A stretch of DNA of 64,000 nt from Pleurotus ostreatus/Saccharomyces cerevisiae fusant (lineage: Eukaryota; Opisthokonta): assembly GCA_024196135.1 (NCBI GenBank), contig JAMQCK010000029.1, forward strand, positions 1 to 64,000, read 5' to 3'. The translations under genes and the position numbers were made by a program. The notes beneath the pieces were generated by a model. It ran no database searches and was not told the origin of the DNA. It worked only from the letters and a program-made list of their open reading frames with translations. Positions within the stretch are counted from its first letter, which is position 1. Each line of letters opens with the position of its first letter. This document shows, piece by piece, positions 54,466 to 64,000 of the stretch.

Positions 54466-56241
54466 ATGCCTGACCTCGACCGAGGCGAACCTGACCTCGG
54501 TGGGGACGGACGGCAGCTGTCACCTCTTTGCGAGCTCTTGGGAGGAGGGTGGCGTCGTTTCAGCAAGCTCCCGGACGATGTCTGGATGAACATTATGCGC
54601 TATCTGAAGCCCCTGGACATCGTGGCGCTGCGCCAGGTGCGTGATTTTGCTTCGAGGGCTTTTACGGATGAACAATATCTATATCTCTAGACCTCTCGAC
54701 GCATGAAAGGGCCTAGTCTCAACAGGGCTGTATGGATGCACGTGCTACGAGTCATCGTAACAGACAATAATGTCCACCCTTTGACCTTCCCCATCGAGAA
54801 GATGTCGACCACGGAGCTTGAGAACGCTGCGTCGTGTCCTCAGAAGCTCACACGTATTCTTCTCCGCGCCGGACAGAGCTTCCTTGCCCGTCCCGCAGCC
54901 GGAACCTGTACATCGACGCGCCTTCTACATCAAGCAGGAGGGCGACAAACCCGCTGTCCAGAGCATTAGACTGCTTCCTGGCGGGAGGTTTCTCGTAGTC
55001 GAGAGGCTTGAATCAGTCCTCATCATGGACCTCGGCTGGCGCACGGAAGCCGTCATCCGCCGCAGCCCGATCTACATCTTGCGCAAGAAGGCCATCGGAG
55101 CCGGTCCAGGGCCTACGCGGGCTTGTAAGTTGGAGCACCTGGTGTGGGATCAGGGCAATGGGAACCTTCGACTATTCTTCGTCTTCAATGGGGTTGGCTC
55201 TGTGTAGGTCCTTTCTCCCTCATGCCTAGGTCAACCGAGTCGCTGACGGAATTTCCCAAATAGAGCAAGCACTGACGGGCCCGAAGTCATTGTTTACGAG
55301 GTATCCGACATTCTCTGCCACCCTCAGGGCTCGGTGATCGCCCGCCTTGACATAAGACCGGCAACTGGAGTCCAGGTCGGGAACTTGAGGGCCCACCAAG
55401 ATCGCCTAGCACTGGTCGTAGGCAATCTCACTGTTGTGTGGGATTACAAGAACCATACCATGGCTAGTTTCCTCGGTCTTTCGAGTCCAGTCAGTCTTTT
55501 CGTTACTTGGTTTGACAATGACTTACTGGAGAACAGATGGCACTTATACATGGCACCCTCGTTGGCGGCGGCTCTGAGGGTGAGACCCTTGCGGTCTACA
55601 CTCTTCCGACACTCAGATCCTCGCCTGCGATAGACCCGACACCCGCATCACCGGCGCCGATGCCGCAGCTTTCTGAGTTTTTGCACTTCAACCTTACCAC
55701 CCTCTACTCAAGCCTCGCATTGCACCTCCCTCATGATTGTCACGAGCACGCCACCTGTTTCTTAGACGATGATCTCTGTATCATCGAAGTTCGCTCCAGA
55801 ACTGGCCAAATGACGCGCTACGTGGTGGAGAAGGTATCACCAAGGCTGTCGAGCACTCGAGCCGCCATCTTCAAGATCGCTGAGTACGACATCGGTGGGC
55901 ACTGGACTCAGCGCGGATGCAGAACGAAGTACCTGCGCGATCTTCGGGTATGCAACGACGGCATTGTAACGGGAGTGATGGACACTGTTGGAGCTAGGGA
56001 GGCGGACGAAAGCGCAACACGACGGTCTGCGATATACGTCCATATTGCAAACAAAGGAGGGGACGACGCCCCTTACGAGCACCAATTTGAGGCAACGAAG
56101 CAGCTGCTTGACGCTATGGACTGTGGTTGGAAGGAGTGGAATACTTTCGACTTTTGCCCTGTCTCTGGGCGACTGTGCACCATCGTCGACTCATATGTAT
56201 CCGTTTTCGATTATGTTCCTTGCTTGGATCGGACGGAATAG
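54466..56241 (+). pseudogene. F-box gene of the tandem array, copy 4, with a frameshift
   Basis: Exons correspond to 54466..54636, 54691..55203, 55264..55489 and 55537..56241. The F-box (KLPDDVWMNIMRYLKPLDIV) and the exon boundaries match copies 1-3. Exon 2 is one base too long to keep frame. Up to RAGQSF (about 54890) it reads in one frame; from PVPQPEPVHRR (about 54905) homology to copies 2-3 continues in the next frame. No intron of the right length with GT/GC-AG ends bridges the gap. Downstream the frame is open to a normal stop with LLPGGRFLVVE, VWDYKN and DFCPVSGRLC. Either the copy has recently lost function or the base is an assembly error. Confidence 0.7.
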
Positions 56242-56774
56242 GTTGACTGCAAGCTTTGATTTTGGTCTAGCTTGTCCTGGCTCTCTATTGTTGCGCGTCC
56301 TTGTTACATCCTCATATTTCTATTGCTACCAAGATACGGTATGCTCTTCAAATTCCTCCGACTTCATCAAGCGCGCATGCAAGACGATGGACTGTTAGCG
56401 CCTTTCCGAATCAAAGTACGGCCTAGGCTTGTTTGTTGCTGTCGTGTCTGGTAGGTCCGCTCGCCCGAAGCTGATGTCTTTCTGATCTCCCGCTGATGTA
56501 CCATTGAACCCAACTTGAATCGCGCGCGCTCGTCAGATATCGGAGTCTCTCAACACTACAATTAGCCCTCGGAAACGAGCCCGCCACCCTCGCAACATGA
56601 TACGGGCAATACCCTCACCCACAAAACACCGCCCACCGACCTCGGCAGATGGGAGACGCTGCCCATAAGCCAGCGCCACAACGCGCGCGCGTGTCTGAGC
56701 GCCCGCTCGCAGCTTCCTTCCTCCCGGACCCCGAGTAGTACTATACCCCCCTCACCGTCGCTGGCCAGCCCGAG
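56242..56774. other. Intergenic: F-box copy 4 3' flank and multicopper oxidase promoter
   Basis: 533 bp with no recognisable gene. Confidence 0.5.
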
Positions 56775-58955
56775 ATGTGGGCGCTTTCCACTCTTTCGAC
56801 TATGGCGGCGCTGCTGGCGATGCAGCCGCTGGTAGCTGCTTGGGCGCCGCATCACATTCTGCGCATCAACAACGCGACGGTGGCCGCGGACTGCACTGAG
56901 CGGCGGTCGGTGACGATCAATGGGACGTCGCCTGGGCCGACGTTGCGCGTGAAGGAGAGCGATGAGAGCGTGTGGATACGCGTCTATAATGACATGGAGG
57001 CGGAGAACACGACGCTTCATTGGCAGTGCGTAGATCGTATTTCTTGGCAGGAAGATTGCGAGCGCTTACAATTCCTACAGTGGTATATCTCAGTACGGAT
57101 CCCCCTTCGCGGACGGGACACCTGCGACTAGTCAAGTAAGCAATGCATTGCTACTCCCGAGCTCCTGCTCACGCTCGATCACCCTGCATAGTGGCCGATC
57201 GCACCCGGCGGCTACTTCGACTACGAGTTCAAGCTAGACCCCGGCTCGGCCGGGACGTACATGTAGTGCGTATAATGAACAAGTCGTCCTTTCAGCGCGC
57301 TAATGAGCGCGTCGATCCTACAGCCATACCCATGTCGGCTTCTCCGTGGTGACCGCATGTACGCCCCAACCGTCTATTCACGCCCTTCCCTCCATCTCAT
57401 GGATATTTCAGATGGCGCCTTCATCGTCGAAGACAAGGACGCACCTCCCTACGAGTACGACGACGAGCGCCTGGTGGTCCTCGGCGACTTCTACTACAAG
57501 TCGGATTATAACCTATCTTCCGGACTGCTTGCCGCGCCATTCCAATGGACGAACGACCCCCAAGCGCTCACCGTCAACGGCAACGCGTACGGGGAATGCG
57601 ATCCCGCAGTGAAAGCGTGCAAGTCCGGCTGCCACACCGAAGTGGTCACCGTCGAGCCCGACAAGACGTACCGTATACGAGTCATCGGGGCGACGGCGCT
57701 TTCGTTTTTGTGTGAGCTTCCTTCCCTTATCTTCTTTGCTCCGTCTTCGTATATACGATGCTCACCTCGCCCTCTCTCCCTCCCAGACATGGCCCTTGAG
57801 GACCACCCCGGCTTCGAGCTCATCGAGGTTGACGGCGACTACGTCAACAAGCACAACGCGTCCTTCCTTGAGGTCGCCTCCGGCCAGCGCTACTCCTTCC
57901 TCCTGCGCACCAAGAGCGCCGAGGAGCTGCGCGCGCTGGGCAAGACACGCTTCTGGGCAAACCTGGAGTCGAGGTGGCGCACGACGCGAAGCTACGGCGG
58001 GTGGATCCTAGAATATGATGTTAACGACCTTCCGGCCGAGGGTGCGGATCCGAATGCGAAGGTGCCTCAGCTGAACAAGACGATCCCTTTGCCGGAGGAG
58101 GCGCCGTTCTGGGTCATGAATGAGTTGACGCCGTTGGATGAGACGCAGGCGCCGCCGGACGATAGCGAGGTCTCGCGCGTTATATTGCTCGATGGCACGC
58201 AGTTGAACTCGGGAGACAAGGCGCATCAGAAGACGTTCTGGCAGACGCATGGGTATATGGTGAGTGTTGATGTCGTCGGCAGCTTGATCTAGGTGCTGAT
58301 ATAGGACGACAGTACGCCGAAGACATGCCTGCAGTGCCATACCTGATTCAGGCATACGAAGGCGGACTCAACATCGACTACGACGCCGCTCTCGCTAACG
58401 ACGGATACGATAACACCACGCACTCGATGCCCATTCGAGCCGGGGAGGTTGTCGATATCGTATTCCTCAACGTCGCCAGCCCGACTGGCACGCTCGAGGC
58501 GCATCCGTGGCATAGTGCGTTTGCTCACTCTTCTCGTGAGGATATTTTGCTAATGGTGTGTACCAGTTCACGGCAAGCACCCGTATGTCATGGCCTACGG
58601 TCTTGGCGAGTTCTCGCAAGAAGCGTATGCGGCGGCGCGCAAGAACATGACCGCGCCGATCAAGCGGGATACGGTGATGGGTGCGCACATTCTCTCCGAC
58701 CACCCAATTTCCCTTCGCTCAACCCGCATCGCAGTCTACGCCGGCCCGGAAGGTATGGCCTACTCGAACACGACGATTCCGCAAGGGCAGGTCGCTGGGT
58801 GGACTGTGTTCCGGTTGCGCGCAGATGTGCCGGGAGCGTTCATGCTCCATTGCCACATCCAGCCGCACTTTACGATGGGCATGGGTACCGTGCTGCTCAT
58901 CGGGATGGAGGAGCTTCCTCCGTTACCGGATGGCTTCGCCGACCAATACTTGTAA
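56775..58955 (+). CDS. Multicopper oxidase (ascorbate oxidase/ferroxidase-like)
   Basis: Eight exons: 56775..57025, 57081..57135, 57192..57262, 57324..57358, 57412..57711, 57787..58259, 58313..58514 and 58567..58955 (591 residues). Signal peptide at about residues 1-22. Three cupredoxin domains carry the four copper motifs: HWHG at 82-85, HTHVG at 127-131, HPWHIHG at 459-465 and HCHIQPH at 557-563. The T1 axial position, ten residues after Cys558, is Met568, as in ascorbate oxidases rather than the Leu/Phe of high-potential laccases. The enzyme should couple one-electron oxidations to four-electron reduction of O2 outside the cell. The stop overlaps a GTAAGT, so an extra C-terminal exon is conceivable. 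Iron, phenol or ascorbate as substrate cannot be decided. Confidence 0.92.
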
Positions 58956-59571
58956 GTATTTCTTCATTTATGCCAGCCACCCTCCGTATGCGTTTTTAGC
59001 GCGGATGGTCTCGCTTCGCGCATCATCATGACAAACACTCACCATGAGTCAACAGGACATACAATGCCACACCGCCAGCCAAGCCTTTGAGTTTCTTTGC
59101 ACACGCAGGGTCCAGGACTACCAGGAGATCACCTTAGATAACCCTTTCACATATTTATGGCACCTAAGTTATGTGAGTGGTTTGATTCGAATTTCGGTGC
59201 GGCATTCATATCGAAGTCACAGGTTGGAACACGTACATACCTACTGATGTCGATCATTCATCCATCGATTGAAAGAGTTTTGGGCTTTTTGTTTCCGTCC
59301 TTCCGTCACGACGCTCAGGGCCTGGCGGCCTTTGTTGTAGCAGTGCGTGTGTCGCGATGCACTCGCAACATACCATATACGGCAAGTTTTGATACTGACG
59401 TCACCTCCGTCGGCTCCGAACTGCCATAAATGGACAATGGCCGTGCTAACCCCGTGATGGCCACGAGTCAAAGGCCACGAGTCAAAGACAATGGTTGTCA
59501 TAACCGGCTGGCCAGGGTCCATGCGTATATAAAGCGCTTGTCGCATTCCTGACTTGCATCTTCCCTCCATC
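58956..59571. other. Intergenic: MCO 3' flank and kinase-like gene promoter
   Basis: 616 bp; A/T-richer than the genes. TATATAAA at 59526. No gene recognised. Confidence 0.5.
59526..59533 (+). promoter_or_regulatory. TATA box of the kinase-like gene
   Basis: TATATAAA, 39-46 bp upstream of the ATG at 59572. Confidence 0.6.
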
Positions 59572-61827
59572 ATGTCCACCGACGTCGAAATGGACCAGAC
59601 CCCGGATTTCGCGCCTGCGCCGCCACCGCAGGCGACCTCGAGCGCTTCTGACGACGCCAAAGCTGAAGAGGCGCGTCTGCGTCGTATCCGCTCCGATCCC
59701 GTCTTCGACAAGATCTGTCGCTATCACGCCGGATTGCTATCCTGGGAGGACGTTGTCAACCCCTCCATCGATCCGACGAAGCTGCCAAAAGCCTCCTACA
59801 AGCGCCGCATCGTGCCCAACAAGTGGCCGGTCTATCCCGACCCGGAGGACATTAAGTGGCCTACGATCTACGATGGCCCGAAAGGCAAAGAAGCTGCGAA
59901 CAAGTGGCCGCTGTGGGGCGCGTCGCTGCACAGCTTCTATGCCTATGAGATCGAGATGCCGGGCATCTTGATGTCGGCGATGGGCACGTTGACTCGTACG
60001 GCGGCGTGGGCGAAGAGCGTTGGCGAAAAGTATCCGGACTGGGCGCGACGGGAGATCGAGCAAGCTGTGGACGAGCCTGACCCGGAGAAGATCGAGGTTT
60101 ACGACGTCAACAAGTTGCTGCTCGCTGCAGAGGAAGGCCGAGAGCCTGCAACAAAGAAGGAACGCGAGTTTGTCAGGACAAAAATCTCTCAGTACGACTT
60201 GGTGCGCGCATTTCCTTCGTTCTTCTCTGCTCACCAGGATTGGGCTTACACGCTTAATAGGGCCGCAAAGCACTGGTTGACCTCGAGTCTCACAGACCAG
60301 CATTGCCCTTTTCCACCGATAAGCCGAGTCTTAAACTAGAGGCCCCTCTGCGTATGCTACCCGACATATTGATTGTCCACGATCCTTGGAACACCCTCTC
60401 AGTCAACGACATCAACGACAAGCACCAAGGCGACTGGACGCAAAAGAAAGACAAAGTGCGCAAGTACCGCCTTAATTACACCAGCAAAGGCATGGACACG
60501 AACAATCAAGCCTCATGCCTCATCGTCGGCCACGAGGATGACGCGGGTCACGTACCGTCACCAATCCATGCGACCTCCCCCTCGGACTCGCTCGACAAGC
60601 ACCCAGAGAACAAGGTCGCGCACCTTTACCTCGATCCGACGCACAAGAAGGGCGAGGGAAACCACTCGTCCGTGTTCGAGGCCGAGCTGGAGGTCCCGCG
60701 CACGCTCATTTCCCGCCCCGAGCTCTGCGACAGCTGCGTCTTGGAGGAGCAATGGAAGCGCTGGGACTGCATGGACGTCATCGGCATCCAGCACCCAATC
60801 AAGGATAGTTGGGAGTTTCGCCGGGCGGGTGAGGAGCTGCCCAAGGCGTCGAGCGAGAGGGGCGCAGCAGGCGCGAGCTGGGAGGACATGCTGAAGGCAA
60901 AGGTCTCCGAGTTCGTCGAGGCGCTGAAGTCGGGCGACCCGGCGCGCCTGCCGCGCAACGTCGTGTGCGGCGGGCGCTTCAAGATCGCGCGCCCCTGGCA
61001 CGCTGTCGACCTCCGACCGGCCTACGAGCCGCAGCCTGCGCCGCGCGCGGAGGTCGTGCCGGGGACAGAGGAAATCATCGTCAAGTACCCACCGAAGAAG
61101 GACACGGGCTACAAGGACGAGCGCGGCAAGTTCAAGATCCAGACGAAGGTCGAACCGCTGGACCCGCTGCGAAACCCAGTTTGCCCCCATGGACGAAGGG
61201 GCGACACCGTACCCATCGCCCGCCTTCGCGTCGCCGCGAAGCTCTCGCACCGGGGGGATTCGCACCTGGCGAGCGAGGCGAAGGCGTACGAGGGGATGCC
61301 GAAGCATCTTTCTGAGCACTGGAGTGGGTATAATATCCGGAAGCCGCTGCGCGCGCCGACGCCTTTGGGCGCGGTCGTCCCACAATGCTTTGGGTACTAT
61401 GTGCCGGAGGCGGAGGAGGCAAGGGGACAGTATCTGAGCCCGATCCTGCTGGTCGAGGACTGTGGGGATCAGGTGACAGATAAGAGGCTGGATGCGAGTG
61501 AGGATGAGCGGTGAGTGAACTTGAGGATGTGGTGAGAGAAGCGTTACTGATGAGTCTAACAGACAAGAATGCGCGGACATGTACCTTCGGCTGCACGAAG
61601 CGGGATGGGTGCACGGGTCTGTCGCCTACCGCAACACCGTTGTGCAGAAGGGTCCCTTGTACCTTCCACCTGAAGAACGCACGATGGACGAGCCGAGCTT
61701 CCGGATCATCGACTTCGGACGGGCGGTGAAGGACGAAAAGGAAGGACATGAGCTGCGGTGGCTCGAGAACGAGGACGTACTCAGATGCTTCCATTGCGGG
61801 AATTGGTCGAAGAAGCAGCGAGTCTAG
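59572..61827 (+). CDS. Protein-kinase-like protein with altered catalytic loop
   Basis: Three exons: 59572..60201, 60261..61510 and 61563..61827 (714 residues). The N-terminal ~210 residues are specific to this fungal family (VPNKWPVYPDPEDIKWP...). The kinase-like half has a glycine-rich loop (KKGEGNHSSVFEAEL), a VAAK in the position of VAIK with an upstream-facing ASEAKAYE helix, a catalytic-loop counterpart LHEAGWVHGSVAYRN (638-651), and IIDFGRA (675-681) as DFG. The HRD aspartate is replaced: residues 644-646 read HGS. Asn651 and the DFG Asp677 remain. The C-lobe appears short, ending about 35 residues after DFG. Fungal relatives show the same trait, so this is probably a pseudokinase or an unusual kinase. 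Confidence 0.85.
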
Positions 61828-62070
61828 ACGAAGGGCGTCTCAGAGGAAGCAGGCTTGATCATGGGAGTCTCGCTGAGTAGGGGTGATAGATTCCAGGTGT
61901 ATACTATAGTCATATTATTGCCAAGCTCTACGATCGGGCTCTAATGCTAACATCATCGGCACGAGAGGACAGGGTAGACCAGGTAAAACATACGCACACG
62001 GGCGACCTCTACGGTAGGATGGAAGGCGGGTGGCTAGGTTGCCATATGGCTTCACCAGCGGTAGGCCTCC

Positions 62071-63168
62071 TCAGATCAAACCCTCCAGAAAGTCATCAGC
62101 CTTCTTGGCTTTTGGTGGAGCAGGTGATGAGGCTAGTGCAGCAGGAACAGGCTTCGAGGGAAGATAGTCCGCAATAACAGAGTCGAAGTCGGCGACTGGC
62201 GTGGGCACGGCGGCTTGACGCGCCTTGATCGAAGACTGTAGCATGGTGGAAACAATGAGACGGCGGATCTCTGCACCGTCGAGGGGCTAATTGGGAAGAC
62301 ATGTCAGTATTGAAGCGCATCCAACTATGTAGTAGGACGCACCTTCTGCGGCGCCTCCTTGCCTGCCGCAGGGATCTTCTGCGGTATAGGCGACTCCGGA
62401 GGAGTGAAGGTGCCGAGGGGACCAGACGCGAGGCCCAGGTAGGTAAGGATATCACCCTTGGTAATCATCCCGCGCTTGCCCGTGCCCGTGATCTTCGAGA
62501 GGTCCGTGATGTTGTTCTCAGCGAGCAAGCGGTGCACGGAGGGGAAGAGCGGGCGGTCGTGCGCTGGCGGGTGGTAGTCGTGCGCAGCGGCCTTGGGCTC
62601 GGCTGGCGCGGTTGCGGAGGGTGAGGCAGAGGGGGGCGAGGCGGAGGAGGCGGAGGACGACTTGGCTGAAGGCTCTTCCTTCTTGGGTGCCGGCGCGTCG
62701 TCCTCCTTGGGTGGTTCGAGGTTGGAGATGTCGTCGCCCTCTTCGGCAAGCAGCGCAATGACCTTGCCGACGGGGATACCCTTGGCGCCGTCGTCGACCT
62801 ATTGCACTGTTCGATGAGGTCCTGAGAAAGGGAAGTACATTCACGCACAATGATCTTGCCCATAATTCCATCCTCCTGCGCCTCAACGTCGATCGTTGCC
62901 TTGTCGGTTTCCTATGGCGCGTCAATTCCCACTCTCAGCTCGGCTTGCTACCACAACGCACAATCTCCAACAACACATCCCCCGCAGAGAACGAGTCGCC
63001 CTCCTTGACCTTCCACGAGTGAACGCCGCCCTCGGTCATGGTGGGGGACATGGCCGGCATGCGGAAACTTGTGATCGCCGCGCGCACCGCGCTGTGGTGC
63101 AGCGTGCGGCGCGCAGCGAGGGCGCTGGTCGCTGCGCGGGCAGAGGCACTCAGGCGCAGGCTGGACAT
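62071..63168 (-). CDS. PDX1: Pyruvate dehydrogenase complex protein X component (E3-binding protein)
   Basis: Four exons: 63168..62962, 62911..62849, 62798..62343 and 62286..62071 (313 residues). Mitochondrial presequence of about 30 residues (Ser/Arg/Ala-rich). Lipoyl domain: [20 protein letters not shown], then [14 protein letters not shown] and [15 protein letters not shown] with lipoyl-lysine K73. A Lys/Pro/Ala-rich linker leads to the peripheral-subunit-binding domain ([31 protein letters not shown]), and the C-terminal region ends DDFLEGLI. It lacks the acetyltransferase domain of E2, as expected for fungal protein X, which docks dihydrolipoamide dehydrogenase to the E2 core. A diverged paralog is at 46607..47698. 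The gene converges with the kinase-like gene. Confidence 0.93.
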
Positions 63169-64000
63169 TTCGACGACGAGAGGGCGGTTGGAATTCGGGA
63201 CAAGCCGCCGCCTACGGCTTTGGGGCGCGCCCCACGTGGTTGTGACGACTCTTTATGTCACGGTTGAAGTCGGGCTGGAGTTCGAACTTGTTCAGCCACT
63301 GTATGGGCAAGTCTCACTGGCGTTTGTCGCGCCAACTCCTCATTGGCGTTGCATTGGCTATGAAAACGAATGTCTTTACAGCGTCGGTGACGCATGTTCA
63401 CTTTGCAACTGGGTAACAAGGATGCAGGAGGATAGGACGGTCAATGGCAATGTATAGTGTCAGTGGTTTGACCCTGATCATATTTCCATCCACCAATGCA
63501 AAGTTGGGGAAGCTCGTACAGTGCTTGTGAGTCAACGAGGAATGAGATATAAGTCGCATCGTGAGATCAGCAGAAGTTATGCCAGACCACAACTCACGAG
63601 TGATGGGCTGGCTTCCAGCAGAACTTAGACGGAACATGCGATCGACTCTCATTTCCCAAATTCCACTGGTATCTGCAGATGACGGGTACCAGGTCAATAC
63701 GCCCGAGCGAATGTGAATGGAGATCCAGTCGATATCGAACAATGAGGTACGCTTGTCACGTCACTCTGTTCATCCATATTGTTTGACTGTTGAACGTCCG
63801 AATTTTCTGTTTCTCTCTCCTTCCTCCATCTGTTTGCTTAAGCTGTATCTGGGCCTGGGACTCTACTAGCCCGTACGCCGTGCTCAGCCTGCGCCGTTTG
63901 CCATCAATTGTTGCCTCGTGTTCGACATTGTTCTGTGTGACGTTGAAAAAGTCACTGTCACGATAAGCCTCCATTCCGAACCGCGACCGTGACGGTGGAC
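63169..64000. other. PDX1 upstream region to window end
   Basis: 832 bp. An open frame at 63756..63974 (-) could be the first exon of a gene but has no family match, and I could not connect it to further exons. A TTGGCG/GCCAAC-rich zone lies about 63310-63360. Nothing else seen. Confidence 0.35.

Noticed and set aside
60558..61580. 340-codon minus-strand open frame
   Set aside because: Antisense to the kinase-like gene, with Leu/Arg-rich sequence and no domain.

Overview
This window is nuclear DNA from a filamentous basidiomycete, most likely a wood-decay mushroom of the Polyporales or a close relative. The evidence is the dense packing (about 30 genes in 64 kb), the many short introns (mostly 45-65 nt, with GT(A/G)(C/A)GT-type donors and CTGAC/CTAAC-like branch sites), the strong C/G preference at third codon positions, and the gene families present: a class I hydrophobin, DUF6593, fungal F-box expansions, GT15 mannosyltransferases, a multicopper oxidase and a basidiomycete-type P450. 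Genes were rebuilt exon by exon from conserved protein families, splice signals and reading-frame arithmetic. Every spliced model below sums to a multiple of three unless stated. No tRNA, rRNA, CRISPR array or intact transposon was seen.

Layout. 1-11 kb: a DUF4238 gene running off the left edge, TATA-binding protein, a GT15 mannosyltransferase, a small bZIP-like protein and an SGNH-hydrolase-like membrane protein. 11-17 kb: a hydrophobin, a tiny metallothionein-like gene, NTF2 and a conserved fungal protein of unknown function. 17-31 kb: a cytochrome P450, a DUF6593 protein, a large coiled-coil/disordered protein, a DsbA-fold (HCCA isomerase-like) enzyme, an M19 dipeptidase and a vitamin/anion-type MFS transporter. 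30-36 kb: a divergent pair of glycan-degrading enzymes (GH88 and GH29) that, with the neighbouring transporter, looks like a small saccharide-use group. 36-43.6 kb: three LRR-type F-box genes on the minus strand, with a second GT15 paralog between the first and second. 44-48 kb: an SDR and a degenerate paralog of the pyruvate dehydrogenase protein X component. 48-56 kb: four tandem plus-strand F-box genes of a second type. 56-64 kb: a multicopper oxidase, a kinase-like protein with an altered catalytic loop, and the intact PDX1/E3BP gene.

The most interesting signals are these. A head-to-tail tandem duplication in the F-box array has a mappable junction at about 52126/52127 and leaves a gene-tail relic. 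The fourth F-box copy carries a frameshift. The PDX1-like paralog keeps the exon layout of PDX1 but has Met where the lipoyl-lysine should be and has lost the E3-binding domain. Two GT15 paralogs share a 10-nt micro-exon, and one has an additional intron. A perfect 59-bp inverted repeat lies upstream of TBP. Three introns have GC donors. A metallothionein-like mini-gene sits in an otherwise empty stretch. No wholly new multi-gene system is claimed.
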